Source of the DNA: JALORV01 sp963754065
GTDB lineage: Bacteria; Pseudomonadota; Gammaproteobacteria; Burkholderiales; Burkholderiaceae_F
Assembly (NCBI GenBank): GCA_963754065.1
Contig: CAVWFH010000005.1
Location: 110,032 to 174,031, forward strand
Direction of reading: 5' to 3'
DNA length: 64,000 bases
Shown: in pieces, positions 44,396 through 54,431 of the stretch
Layout of the letters: every line of letters begins with the position of its first letter
How positions within the stretch are numbered: position 1 is the first letter of the stretch
Notes under the pieces: model-generated
Told to the model about the DNA's origin: nothing
Seen by the model: the letters and a program-made list of their open reading frames with translations, nothing else
The model's database searches: none
Program-made: the position numbers and the translations under genes

Positions 44396-45760
44396 ATGCA
44401 ACACATCTGGCACGACTGCTCGCGTCTGCTCGAAAGCGAGCTGACGCCGCAACAGTATTCCGCCTGGATCAAACCACTCAAGGCGATCGAGTTCGACGAG
44501 TCCACGTCGACGCTGACGATCGGAGCACCGAACCGGCTCAAGCTCGATGCCGTCCGGGCGCAGTTTTCGGATCAGATCGCGCAGGCGGCCTCGCGCATCG
44601 TCCAGCGTCCGGTGGCCGTGGTCTTCGCAGTGGAAAACGGCGCTGCCGTCGCTTCGCTGCGTTTTCCGGCAGCGCTTGGCTCCGAGGTCGAGGTCCCTGC
44701 GCTTGCGGAAGTTGCGCCGCCCAGTCCGGAACACTTTGAGCGCGCACGACTCAACTCGAACCTGACATTCGATACCTTCGTCACCGGCAAGGCGAACCAG
44801 CTCGCCCGCGCCGCGGCGATGCAGGTCGCCGAAAATCCCGGCGGCTCGTACAACCCGCTCTTTCTCTACGGCGGTGTAGGCCTGGGCAAGACGCACCTGA
44901 TCCATGCCGTCGGCAACGGCATCCTGGCGCGCAAGCCCGATGCCAAGGTGCGCTACATCCACGCCGAGCAGTATGTCAGCGACGTCGTGCGCGCCTACCA
45001 GCGCAAGGCTTTCGACGACTTCAAGCGCTACTACCACTCGCTCGACCTGCTGCTGATCGACGACATCCAGTTCTTCGCCGGCAAGGCGCGTACGCAGGAA
45101 GAATTCTTCTATGCGTTCGAGGCACTGGTCGTCGGCCGCAAGCAGATCATCATCACCTGCGACACCTACCCGAAGGAACTGAAGGACATGGAAGACCGCC
45201 TGGTCTCCCGATTCGCTTCGGGCCTGACGGTCGCGATCGAACCACCTGAGCTCGAAATGCGCGTGGCGATCCTGCTGAAGAAGGCCGAGAGCGAAGGGGT
45301 GGAGATGAAGGAGGACGTCGCCTTTTTCATCGCGAAGAACCTGCGCAGCAACGTACGCGAGCTCGAAGGGGCGCTGCGCAAGGTCATCGCTTTCTCATCC
45401 TTCCACGGACGCGTCGTCACCGTGGAAGTCGCACGCGAGGCCTTGAAGGACCTGCTGTCCGCCTCGACCGGGCAGGTCACGGTCGAACTGATCCAGAAGA
45501 CAGTGGCCGATTACTACAAGATCAAGGTCGCCGACATGTACAGCAAGCGGCGCCCCAGCAACATCGCGCTGCCGCGCCAGGTCGCGATGTACCTGGCGAA
45601 GGAACTGACGCAGAAGAGCCTGCCCGAGATCGGCGAACTCTTCGGCGGGCGCGACCACACCACCGTGCTGCACGCCGTACGCAAGATCGGTGGCGAACGT
45701 GTCAAGGCCGGCGAGCTCAATCACGCCTTGCACGTGCTTGAACAGACCCTCAAGGGCTGA
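44396..45760 (+). CDS. dnaA: Chromosomal replication initiator DnaA
   Basis: A 454-residue AAA+ initiator that unwinds oriC. N-terminal domain I (WHDCSRLLESELTPQQYSAWIKPL), Walker A GGVGLGKT (159-166), LLLIDDIQFFAGK as Walker B, and the DnaA signature GGRDHTTVLHAVRKI in domain IV are intact. The ATG at 44396 is chosen since it matches the family N-terminus; the frame stays open 18 codons further upstream. The linker domain II is short. Confidence 0.98.
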   Translation: MQHIWHDCSRLLESELTPQQYSAWIKPLKAIEFDESTSTLTIGAPNRLKLDAVRAQFSDQIAQAASRIVQRPVAVVFAVENGAAVASLRFPAALGSEVEVPALAEVAPPSPEHFERARLNSNLTFDTFVTGKANQLARAAAMQVAENPGGSYNPLFLYGGVGLGKTHLIHAVGNGILARKPDAKVRYIHAEQYVSDVVRAYQRKAFDDFKRYYHSLDLLLIDDIQFFAGKARTQEEFFYAFEALVVGRKQIIITCDTYPKELKDMEDRLVSRFASGLTVAIEPPELEMRVAILLKKAESEGVEMKEDVAFFIAKNLRSNVRELEGALRKVIAFSSFHGRVVTVEVAREALKDLLSASTGQVTVELIQKTVADYYKIKVADMYSKRRPSNIALPRQVAMYLAKELTQKSLPEIGELFGGRDHTTVLHAVRKIGGERVKAGELNHALHVLEQTLKG

Positions 45761-46007
45761 GTGAAAGGCTGCGGAATTCCTGTGGACAATCACGCTGAGC
45801 CTGTGGACAGCTGTGGACAGTTCCAGCCTCGCAGCTCGCGGCTGGAAAGTTATCCTTTCCGTCCACACGCCGCCCACAGCCGGACAGATCGCTTGTCCAC
45901 AGCGCTTGCGGCTCTGCAAGTGGCTGATGTGAAGGCGATTGCGCGGTTTGTCCCCGTTGCAGTCGATGCTTAGTTGTTAACTAACTATTAGAGAGAAAGA
46001 AAGAGAA
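45761..46007. other. dnaA-dnaN intergenic region with DnaA-box cluster, candidate oriC part 2
   Basis: In 247 bases there are TGTGGACAA at 45781-45789, TGTGGACAG at 45802-45810 and 45812-45820, and TTGTCCACA (same box inverted) at 45893-45901. A short AT-rich, purine-tract segment (TTGTTAACTAACTATTAG) at about 45973-45990 precedes dnaN and could serve as the unwinding element. The box density is higher than in the rpmH-dnaA gap, but each box differs from the perfect consensus at one position. Confidence 0.6.
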
Positions 46008-47108
46008 ATGCAACTCGTCAAAGCCAGCCGTGATGCGTTGCTCAAGCCCTTGCAGGTCGTGAGCGGAATCGTCGAGCGTCGCCAGACGCTGCCGATTCTT
46101 GCCAACATCCTCGTGCGCAAGGACGGAGAGCGCGTTTCGTTCACGGCAACCGATCTCGAGCTGCAGATCCAGACCTCGGCGCTGATTGGCGCGGGCAAGG
46201 ACGTCGCCGCAACGACGGTTGCAGCGCGCAAGCTGGTCGACATCCTGCGTGCGCTGCCGGAATCGGATGTCCAGATTTCCCTGGCCAGCAAGAAGCTCGC
46301 GGTTGCCAGCGGCAAGAGCCGCTTCAACCTGCAGACGCTCGCTGCCGAGGAGTTTCCGACCGTCGCGCAGGCCGAGTTCACGGCCGACTTTTCGCTGCCG
46401 GCGGCCACGCTCAAGTACCTGTTGTCGATGGTTCACTTCGCGATGGCTCAGCAGGACATCCGCTACTACCTGAACGGCATGCTGCTCGTGGTCGACGGCG
46501 CCATCGTGCGTGCGGTCGCGACCGACGGGCACCGCCTTGCGCTGTGTGAAGTGCAGAAGGACAGCGCCAGCCCGAAGATCGAGGCCATCATTCCACGCAA
46601 GACCATCCTCGAACTTTCGCGCCTGCTGCCCGACAACGAGGATCCGGTGCGCGTGCAGATGGCTGCAACGCAGGTCAAGTTCAGCTTCGGGGACATCGAG
46701 CTCATTTCCAAGCTGGTCGAAGGCAAGTTTCCCGACTACCAGCGAGTCGTTCCGGCGGCCAACACGAAGACCTTTGTCATCGGCCGCGAGGACCTGATGC
46801 ATGCGCTGCAGCGTGCCGCGATCCTGACGACCGACAAGTTCAAGGGGGTGCGGCTCCTCCTGGCTCCCGGGGCCCTGAAGATCAACTCGACTAACGCCGA
46901 CCAGGAAGACGCCCAGGAAGAACTCGAAATCGACTACACCGGCGACGGACTCGATATCGGATTCAACGTGAACTATCTGCTCGATGTGCTGCTCAACACC
47001 AAGGGCGAGCAGTTGAAGTTCGCGCTGGGCGATGCGCTCGGCAGCGCCCTGATGACGTTGCCGGACTCCGAGAAGTTCAAGTACGTCGTCATGCCGATGA
47101 GAATCTGA
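46008..47108 (+). CDS. dnaN: DNA polymerase III beta sliding clamp
   Basis: A 366-residue ring-forming clamp for replicative polymerase. The start MQLVKASRDALLKPLQVVSGIVERRQTLPILANIL and the end YVVMPMRI (the conserved M-P-x-R-L-like C-terminus) are diagnostic. Three clamp domains are covered. A purine-rich GAGAGAAAGAAAGAGAA stretch serves as ribosome binding region. Confidence 0.98.
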   Translation: MQLVKASRDALLKPLQVVSGIVERRQTLPILANILVRKDGERVSFTATDLELQIQTSALIGAGKDVAATTVAARKLVDILRALPESDVQISLASKKLAVASGKSRFNLQTLAAEEFPTVAQAEFTADFSLPAATLKYLLSMVHFAMAQQDIRYYLNGMLLVVDGAIVRAVATDGHRLALCEVQKDSASPKIEAIIPRKTILELSRLLPDNEDPVRVQMAATQVKFSFGDIELISKLVEGKFPDYQRVVPAANTKTFVIGREDLMHALQRAAILTTDKFKGVRLLLAPGALKINSTNADQEDAQEELEIDYTGDGLDIGFNVNYLLDVLLNTKGEQLKFALGDALGSALMTLPDSEKFKYVVMPMRI

Positions 47109-47110
47109 GT

Positions 47111-47203
47111 CGCTGACGAGGTACGCGACGGCTGAGCCGTCGCAGGTGCATCGTCAGCGTCTGGTCAGCAAGACGGGTTCGGGGCGGCCCGGCGCCCGTC
47201 TTG
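47111..47203 (+). repeat. Two-hairpin repeat element, copy D (dnaN-gyrB gap)
   Basis: Hairpin 1: outer stem CGCTGACGA (47111-47119) with TCGTCAGCG (47151-47159), and inner stem GCGACGGC/GCCGTCGC around TGA. Hairpin 2: CAAGACGGG (47169-47177) with CCCGTCTTG (47195-47203) around TTCGGGGCGGCCCGGCG. It starts three bases after the dnaN stop and ends 35 bases before the gyrB start. Confidence 0.8.
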
Positions 47204-47238
47204 ATTGCAACTGCACGAAGTCTGAAAAGGTTCCATTG

Positions 47239-49800
47239 ATGTCAGCAGTACCGAATCAACCGCCGATGAACCAACCGGGTCCAGGACAGGAAGCCGACGG
47301 CAAGGGCGACTACGGCGCCAGCAGCATCCAGATCCTCGAGGGGCTGGAGGCCGTGCGCAAGCGTCCGGGCATGTATATCGGCGACACGCAGGACGGCACC
47401 GGGCTGCACCACATGGTGTTCGAGGTGGTCGACAACTCGGTCGATGAGGCGTTGGCCGGCCACTGCGACGACATCGTCGTCACGATCCACACCGACAACT
47501 CCATTTCAGTCGTCGACAACGGTCGCGGCATTCCGACCGGCATCAAGTACGACGACAAGCACGAGCCCAAGCGCTCGGCTGCCGAAATTGCGCTGACCGA
47601 GCTGCATGCGGGGGGCAAGTTCAACCAGAACAGCTACAAGGTCTCGGGTGGCCTGCACGGCGTCGGCGTGTCGTGCGTCAATGCGCTCAGCAAGTGGCTG
47701 CGCCTGACCATCCGCCGTGATGGCAAGGTGCATGCGCTCGAGTTCCGCCAGGGCGTGGTGCAGGACCGCGTCATCGAGTCCATGAACTCTCAGGAAGGGC
47801 CGGTCGAGGCCTCTCCGATGAAGGTCACCGGGCTCACCGACAAGCGCGGCACCGAAGTGCACTTCCTGCCCGACGACGTGATCTTCGGGGTGGTCGACTT
47901 CCACTACGAAGTGCTCAGCAAGCGGCTGCGCGAGCTTTCGTTCCTCAACAACGGAGTGCGCATCCGACTCGTCGACCAGCGCACCGCCAAGGAAGAAGAC
48001 TTTGCGTTCTCCGGTGGTGTGAAAGGTTTCGTCCAGTACATCAACAAGACGAAGACTGTCCTGCACCCGAACGCCTTCTACGCGGCCGGCGAAGCGGGAG
48101 GTGCGGCCAGCAGCAACACGGCGGCGGTGCCGATCGGCGTCGAAGTCGCGATGCAGTGGAACGACGGTTACAGCGAGAGCCTGCTCGCCTTCACCAACAA
48201 CATCCCGCAGAAGGACGGTGGTACCCACATCACCGGCTTGCGCGCCGCGATGACGCGCGTGCTGAACAACTACATCAAGGCCCACGAACTCGACAAGAAG
48301 GCCAAGGTCGAGACCACTGGCGACGACATGCGCGAGGGACTTACCTGCGTGCTGTCGGTCAAGGTTCCCGAGCCCAAGTTCAGTTCGCAGACCAAGGACA
48401 AGCTGGTGTCGTCCGAAGTGCGGCCCGCCGTCGAGGAAGTCGTCGGAAAGGCGCTCGAGAGCTTCCTGCTCGAGCGGCCGGCAGACGCCAAGATCATCTG
48501 CGGCAAGATCGTCGAGGCGGCTCGCGCGCGCGAAGCGGCGCGCAAGGCGCGCGAGATGACGCGTCGCAAAGGCGTGCTCGACGGCGTGGGTCTGCCGGGC
48601 AAGCTCGCCGACTGCCAGGAAAAAGACCCGGCGCAGGCGGAGCTTTACATCGTCGAGGGTGATTCGGCCGGCGGCTCTGCCAAGCAGGGGCGCGATCGCA
48701 AGTTTCAGGCCGTGCTGCCGTTGCGCGGCAAGGTGCTGAACGTCGAGAAGGCGCGCTTCGACAAACTGATTTCCTCCGAGCAGATTGCCACGCTGATTAC
48801 CGCGCTCGGCACCGGCATCGGTACCGGGCCGGAGAACGAGGGCTTCAACCTCGAGAAGCTCCGTTACCACCGCATCATCATCATGACCGACGCCGACGTC
48901 GACGGCGCGCACATCCGCACGCTGCTGCTGACGCTCTTTTACCGGCAGATGCCGCAACTGGTCGAGGGGGGACACATCTATATCGCGCAGCCGCCGCTCT
49001 ACAAGGTCAAGCACGGCAAGGACGAGCGTTACATCAAGGACGATGCCGAACTGGCGCAGTACATGATCACGCTGGCCCTGAAGGATGCGCAGCTTGTGAC
49101 GGCGACAGACGCCGTCCCGGTCGAAGGTAGCGCGCTTGAAGAACTGGCGCGCCAGTATCTGGTCGCCAATGCTGTCGTCGAGCGGCTCGCGCGCGTCATC
49201 GATCGCGCCACACTGGAAGTGCTGATGGCCGGCATCGAACTCAACCTCGATGACACCGCAGCTGCCGAAGAGTCGGCTCGGCGACTGACCGCCGCTCTCG
49301 GCAATTCGACCGTGCACGTCTACGCTCAGCACGATGACAAGACGGACAAGCACCGTCTGCGCATCGAGCGCCACCACCACGGCAATGTCCGCGCGACCAT
49401 GGTCGACGCAGACTTCGTGCATGGCGCGGACTACGCGGCGCTCGCTGATGCGGCCAAGACCTTCAAGGGCCTGGTCGGCAACGGCGCCAAGGTCAAGCGC
49501 GGCAGCGGCGACAAGCAGAAGGAAGCGGCAGTGACCGACTTCCGCGAAGCGATGGATTGGCTGATGAAAGAGGCCGAGTCAGCCGTCAGCCGCCAGCGCT
49601 ACAAGGGCCTGGGCGAGATGAACCCCGGCCAGCTCTGGGAAACCACGATGGACCCGACCGTGCGCCGCATGCTCAGGGTTCAGATTGAGGACGCCATCGG
49701 CGCCGACCAGATCTTCACCACGCTGATGGGCGACGAAGTCGAGCCCCGACGCGCGTTCATTGAAAGCAACGCGATGTACGCGGGAAATATCGACGTCTAG
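47239..49800 (+). CDS. gyrB: DNA gyrase subunit B
   Basis: An 853-residue ATPase subunit of gyrase, which introduces negative supercoils. GMYIGDTQDGTGLHHMVFEV and VVDNSVDEA form the GHKL ATP site; the TOPRIM motif EGDSAGGSA starts at residue 473. The length includes the extra domain inserted in the TOPRIM region of Gram-negative GyrB. The ATG at 47239 is preferred (AAAAGG upstream); the frame continues open into repeat copy D. The C-terminal ENPGQLWETTMDP-like segment (MNPGQLWETTMDPTVRRML) is normal. Confidence 0.98.
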   Translation: MSAVPNQPPMNQPGPGQEADGKGDYGASSIQILEGLEAVRKRPGMYIGDTQDGTGLHHMVFEVVDNSVDEALAGHCDDIVVTIHTDNSISVVDNGRGIPTGIKYDDKHEPKRSAAEIALTELHAGGKFNQNSYKVSGGLHGVGVSCVNALSKWLRLTIRRDGKVHALEFRQGVVQDRVIESMNSQEGPVEASPMKVTGLTDKRGTEVHFLPDDVIFGVVDFHYEVLSKRLRELSFLNNGVRIRLVDQRTAKEEDFAFSGGVKGFVQYINKTKTVLHPNAFYAAGEAGGAASSNTAAVPIGVEVAMQWNDGYSESLLAFTNNIPQKDGGTHITGLRAAMTRVLNNYIKAHELDKKAKVETTGDDMREGLTCVLSVKVPEPKFSSQTKDKLVSSEVRPAVEEVVGKALESFLLERPADAKIICGKIVEAARAREAARKAREMTRRKGVLDGVGLPGKLADCQEKDPAQAELYIVEGDSAGGSAKQGRDRKFQAVLPLRGKVLNVEKARFDKLISSEQIATLITALGTGIGTGPENEGFNLEKLRYHRIIIMTDADVDGAHIRTLLLTLFYRQMPQLVEGGHIYIAQPPLYKVKHGKDERYIKDDAELAQYMITLALKDAQLVTATDAVPVEGSALEELARQYLVANAVVERLARVIDRATLEVLMAGIELNLDDTAAAEESARRLTAALGNSTVHVYAQHDDKTDKHRLRIERHHHGNVRATMVDADFVHGADYAALADAAKTFKGLVGNGAKVKRGSGDKQKEAAVTDFREAMDWLMKEAESAVSRQRYKGLGEMNPGQLWETTMDPTVRRMLRVQIEDAIGADQIFTTLMGDEVEPRRAFIESNAMYAGNIDV

Positions 49801-49815
49801 CTCAATCCTCGCGCG

Positions 49816-50802
49816 TTGAAAGCTGCCTACTACGATCGAACCGGACCGGCGCGTGACGTTCTGATCCTGGGGGATCTGCCAGACCCGGAACCAGGCCCTG
49901 GCGAAGTGCGTGTCCGCCTGCAGTGGTCCGGTGTAAACCCGTCGGACGTCAAGTCGCGCGCCGGCTTGCGTCCAGGTCCGATGCCGTTCCCGCGGATCGT
50001 CCCACACAGTGACGGCTCGGGGTTTATCGACCGCGTGGGCGAAGGGGTTCCGAAGTCTCGTCTGAATCAACGCGTCTGGGTGTGGAACGCTGCATGGGGC
50101 CGGCCCTACGGAACGGCAGCGCAGTACGTTGCGCTGCCAGCGCGTCAGGCGGTCGCGCTTTCGGATGCAGTCGCGCCGGAAGCGGCCGCGTGCTTCGGCA
50201 TTCCTGCACTGACCGCGGTGCATGCACTGCAATGCCACGGCGGCGTGCGAGACAAGACCGTGCTGATCGCCGGAGGAGCCGGCGCTGTGGGCCATTACGC
50301 CGTGCAGTTTGCGCGCCTCTTGGGTGCGCGACATGTCTTTGCGACGGTGAGCAGTCGGGAAAAGGCCGCACTGGCCCGTCAAGCGGGCGCCAATACCGTG
50401 ATCGACTATCGACACGAGAACGTCCCGGAGGCAGTACGCAGCCTCACACAAGGAGCTGGAGTCGATCGCGTCGTCGAAGTCGACATCGCGGCGAATGGCA
50501 ACTTGGATGCTGAATTGATCAGGCCCGGCGGCGAGATCGTTGTCTATGGCAGTGGCGCGCGCGAGTTCGCTCTGCCCTTCTTGCCACTCATCGTTCGCAA
50601 TGTCTCCTTGCACTTCTTCATTGTCTACAACCTAACCGATGTAGACCGCGAAAGTGCGGAAGCCGCACTCTCGCAGGCCATCATGCAGGGACGACTGCAG
50701 CACAACATCGCGGAGCGTCTGCCGCTTTCGGAGATCGCTACCGCACACGAGCATGTGGAGTCGGGTCGACTCATAGGAAACGTCGTCCTGAACACAGACT
50801 GA
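49816..50802 (+). CDS. NADPH:quinone reductase-like zinc-independent MDR protein
   Basis: A 328-residue medium-chain dehydrogenase/reductase. The N-terminus MKAAYYDRTGPARDVLILGDLPDPEPGPGEVRV and GVNPSDVKSRAG are those of quinone oxidoreductases; the NADPH fold motif AGGAGAVGHYAVQFA is present, and the catalytic-zinc cysteine set is absent. The start is TTG at 49816; no ATG fits the conserved N-terminus. It lies 15 bases after gyrB. The substrate is unknown. Confidence 0.9.
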   Translation: MKAAYYDRTGPARDVLILGDLPDPEPGPGEVRVRLQWSGVNPSDVKSRAGLRPGPMPFPRIVPHSDGSGFIDRVGEGVPKSRLNQRVWVWNAAWGRPYGTAAQYVALPARQAVALSDAVAPEAAACFGIPALTAVHALQCHGGVRDKTVLIAGGAGAVGHYAVQFARLLGARHVFATVSSREKAALARQAGANTVIDYRHENVPEAVRSLTQGAGVDRVVEVDIAANGNLDAELIRPGGEIVVYGSGAREFALPFLPLIVRNVSLHFFIVYNLTDVDRESAEAALSQAIMQGRLQHNIAERLPLSEIATAHEHVESGRLIGNVVLNTD

Positions 50803-50920
50803 GGTTTGAATGACTTGTACTCCGACTTTGCCGTCTACCGACCCTGCGCCGAACCCTTCAAGAGGTGTCGCATTAGCGTCCTTTCGGTGATGTGAGGGCA
50901 GCAGGGCAAACTGCACTCGC

Positions 50921-51088
50921 TCAGCGCTGTGCAAGGCTGACGGGCTTAGTGCTCGCCGACTGCGCCTCGGCGCTGTAATGCTGCGACAGGCCGTCGATCG
51001 AGCCGAACACCAGGAAGGTGGAAAGGACCGCGACGAACGCAAGGATCGAGCGGGCTCTTTTTGAAGAGGCGTTGAATTCGCGGTTCAT
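50921..51088 (-). CDS. Small single-pass membrane protein, 55 residues
   Basis: A short open frame with strong support: a near-perfect GGAGG ribosome binding site spaced seven bases before the ATG at 51088. The peptide starts NREFNASSKRARS (basic, cytosolic), has one hydrophobic segment ILAFVAVLSTFLVFGSIDGL, and ends in a Ser/Ala/Gln-rich tail (HYSAEAQSASTKPVSLAQR). Could be a membrane peptide or an uncleaved signal-anchor protein. It is divergent from the STAND regulator with 207 bases between, so that regulator may control it. Confidence 0.6.
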   Translation of the reverse strand: MNREFNASSKRARSILAFVAVLSTFLVFGSIDGLSQHYSAEAQSASTKPVSLAQR

Positions 51089-51295
51089 GTGGAGGTCCTC
51101 CTGGTACTGCGCTGCTTAAGTGATGCCAACGGACGACCGCTGAACTGTGCGCGCAGAAGGGCTTTTCTGTACTTAAGCGGCTCTTAAACGTTCTAAAGGA
51201 GGTCGCTGGGCGGGCATGGCCCAGTCTGTGGGACTTGCCGCAGGCAGCAAGCGTGATCAGACTGGCAGCAAGATCGACTACTCGAGCCCATAGTC

Positions 51296-53841
51296 GTGAG
51301 CCCCGGTCTGCGCAAATCGATACGCTTTGGCAACGTCGAGGTCCTGCCGGCCGCGCGAGAAGTGCTGGTGGGCGGAACGCGGGCTTCGATCGGCGCACGG
51401 GCGTTCGACGTGTTGGTGGCGTTGATTGAACGGAGGGAGCGAGTTGTCTCCAAGCATGAATTGCTCGACCTCGTTTGGACTGACATAGCGGTCGAAGAAA
51501 GCAACCTGCCAGTCCATATCAGTAGTTTGCGCAAGTTGCTTGGACCGAACGTGATCGCCACGATCCCGGGGCGCGGCTATCGGTTTACCGCCGCGCTGGA
51601 CGGTGAGGCGAGCTCGACTCCCTCATCAGCATCTGTTGAACCACCGACCGGACAGTCGCCGACCGGCGTGCGTTCAAACCTCCCTGCAGAGATGCCCACG
51701 CTTTATGGTCGAGGCGAGGATCTGTCGGCTCTGCGTGCGCTTATCCAGGCGCACAGGCTCGTAACCGTCGCGGGTGCTGGCGGCATTGGCAAGTCAGCAT
51801 TGGCACAGGCGGTCGCACACGAACTGTGCGCATCTTTTGAACACGGCGCCTGGCTGGTTGAATTTGCACCGGTTGTCGATGCCTCATTGACGCCCACTAC
51901 AGTTGCGCGCGTTCTGAACGTATCGCTGGGCAGCGACGAGCAAGTTGCAGCTCTAGCCGCGGCGCTGAGCACGCGCCAGATACTGCTTGTGCTCGACAAC
52001 TGCGAGCACCTCGTTAAGGCCGTTGCACCACTTGTAGAAGCTCTGCTTCGAGCGGCTCCTCAAGTGCGGCTTCTCGTCACTAGCCAGGAGCCACTGAGAG
52101 TCAAGCAGGAGCAGGTCTACCGACTGGACGGACTGGCACTGCCGAGCGCAACGGGTCTCGAAGCCGCACGGCAAGCCGGGGCGACGGCGCTTTTTAACGC
52201 CCGCGCCCAGGAAGCCGATCCGCACTTTGAACTGCATGGGGACAACGTAGCCGCGGTCGTGGACATTTGCAGGCACTTGGACGGCATAGCCCTGGCGATC
52301 GAGCTAGCGGCCGCCCGTGTGCCCCTGCTCGGCGTCGAGGGCCTGCGTGCTCGTCTTGGGGATCGCTTCCGCGTTCTAACCGGCGGCTATCGCTTGGGCT
52401 TGCGACGCCACCAGACGCTGCAGGCAGCGTTGGAGTGGAGCCATGGTCTTTTAGCGCCCGATGAACAGGCGGTGTTCCGAAGGCTGGGCATCTTCGTCGG
52501 CAGCTTCGACTTGACGAGCGCGCAGCGTCTAGCGGCTGACGACACCATCCACGCATGGGAGGTGCTCGATCACCTCGGCACGCTGGTAGAGCGATCCTTG
52601 GTAATAGCGGAATCCGATGAGGAACCGCGATATCGGTTGTTGGAGACCACGCGTGCGTTTGCCCTGGAGCTGCTGCAACAGGCCGGTGAAAGCGACCGCA
52701 CGCAGCGAAGGCACGCCGAGGCAATCCTTGCGGTCTTCGAAGCTTCACTCGAAACCCGGCACTCACTTCCGACCCAGGTTCAAATGGAACGGTACCTACC
52801 AGACCTGGACAACGTGCGCGCAGCGCTTGATTGGGCCGCCAGCGATGCTGGAGACGTTCAAATGGCGATTTCACTGGCCGGTGCAAGTGCTTGGATATGG
52901 GCCTATGGACGCCTGCGACCGGAGGGACTTCGTCGAATCCAATCAGCAATCGACAGCATTGACTCGTCAACGCCGCCTCAGATTGAGGCGCGCTTACTTA
53001 CGGAGTGGGCCGGCCTGGCAACACCCGAATATCATCCGCAGCACCGCGCCGCGCTCGCTCGAGCGATAGATCTTTTTCGCGCGGTCGGCGATCGTCAAGG
53101 GTTGTTTGTTGCCCTGTGGCTTCAGACCGCAACGCTGGCCGACTGTGGGCAGCTGGCCGACGCGGAAAACGCGCTCTGCGAAGTAGAGCAGACGTTCGAG
53201 GCGGCATGGCCGGCTGTCCATCGCGCCAGACTCCTGATGCTTCGCGCGTGGCTCCTGAAGCGCCAGGGCCGGATTGAAGAAAGCATTCCGGTGGACGAGG
53301 AGCTTCTCCAGCTCGCGAGAGACTTGAACGACTATAGGTTGATACTCCAGTCGTTGTGCTCGCTAGAACAAAGCGTCGCCTCCCTCGGACGGCTCGAAGA
53401 GTCCGTAAGGCGCGGGCGCGAACTCCTGGACCTCACACGGCGGAACCCACACCTGGGCGGCGGGATCGAGCACAGCTTCTTCCTCAACCTCAGTATGTCA
53501 TTGGCGCAGTTGGGTGAACTTCCGGAGGCCATCGAATTGGCACGCAACGGGTATCACTTGGGGAGCAAGTGGGCTTGACGTCGGACGCACTGGATCTTTT
53601 CAGCTTCTTGGCATTCAAGCGCGGACGGATGAAGGAGGCCGCTCGCCTCGTGGGGTACGCCGACAAACGACTAGCAATGCAGGACTACTCGCGGCATGCA
53701 GTTGAGCAAAAGCTTCGGGATAACGTCCTGGAGGGTTTGCGCGACATCCTGACTGAGGAGGAGCTCGCCCAGCACATGAAGGCGGGTGAATCCATGAGCG
53801 ATGAGCAAAGTGCGTGGATCGCGCTCGATAATTACGTGTGA
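51296..53841 (+). pseudogene. Winged-helix STAND ATPase regulator, split by a one-base deletion
   Basis: Residues 1-100 form an OmpR/PhoB-type winged helix (RAFDVLVALIERRERVVSKHELLDLVW, NLPVHISSLRKLLG, IPGRGYRFTA). After a linker comes an NB-ARC-like ATPase with P-loop GAGGIGKS (160-167) and Walker B ILLVLDNCEHL, then helical TPR-like repeats to the C-terminus. The main frame stops at 53578; the next frame resumes as EQVGLTSDALDLFSFLAFKRGRMKEAARLVGYADKR to 53841. Restoring one G in the run at 53560-53563 gives 848 residues. A signal-sensing transcription regulator; ligand unknown. Start is GTG at 51296. Confidence 0.85.
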
Positions 53842-54431
53842 GAGCTTTCCTTCAGTTTGCAGCGATAGGAGCGAAGTCGCGATGCGGTCGACAGCGGGTG
53901 CGTCGCGTCCCTGAATGCTGAAACCAGTTGCGCGGTGTTACGAACGCGGATTCAGTAACTCTGACCGAGGAGTAGGCAGGTACCAATTACTCTGACGCAA
54001 TGCCCTGATCGTCGAATGACGCATTGGTCGCCAAGTTGCTGTTTTCCCTGCGATCAGCATTGCATTAACTTTGACGCCCTACATGTGCATGCTCGCCTCA
54101 GCCGCGGCCACGCGTTGACCATGGCGAAGCTTGCGCAGGTGGCAACGGCACCGACCGCAGCCGGCGCTGTCACGAGCGGACCTCTGTTTGCTCGGAGGCG
54201 TGGTCGACCGCCGGCCTGATTGACCAATCTCGCCTTCTCGGAATCTGTCCAAGCGCGTTTGACTGGCACGCCGTAGCGGACAGGGAATCGCAGCGCATTC
54301 CATGGAAGCACTTCGGAGCACGGCCGTGACGGCCTGGGACTCATGTGACTTGACCGACTTGCGTTGACAGCCCTTGTCTGTCGCTGCGACATACGGGATG
54401 ATCAAAGGAAGAATAGAAGCGCCTCGAGACA
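53842..54431. other. Gene-poor region, 590 bases
   Basis: I see no supportable gene; the open frames here lack domain features. Its composition is less GC-rich than its neighbours. Three similar short motifs recur: AGTAACTCTGAC (53954-53965), AATTACTCTGAC (53985-53996) and CATTAACTTTGAC (54063-54075), spaced unevenly. They may be relics of mobile-element ends. The promoter for the downstream operon should be in the last 100 bases, but I cannot point to one. Confidence 0.4.

Noticed and set aside
47506..49422. 638-codon minus-strand frame opposite gyrB
   Set aside because: Antisense shadow of a strongly conserved gene.
53842..54431. Short plus- and minus-strand frames in the gap before the amidohydrolase
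   Set aside because: They lack ribosome binding sites and show no conserved motifs, so I left the region as non-coding.
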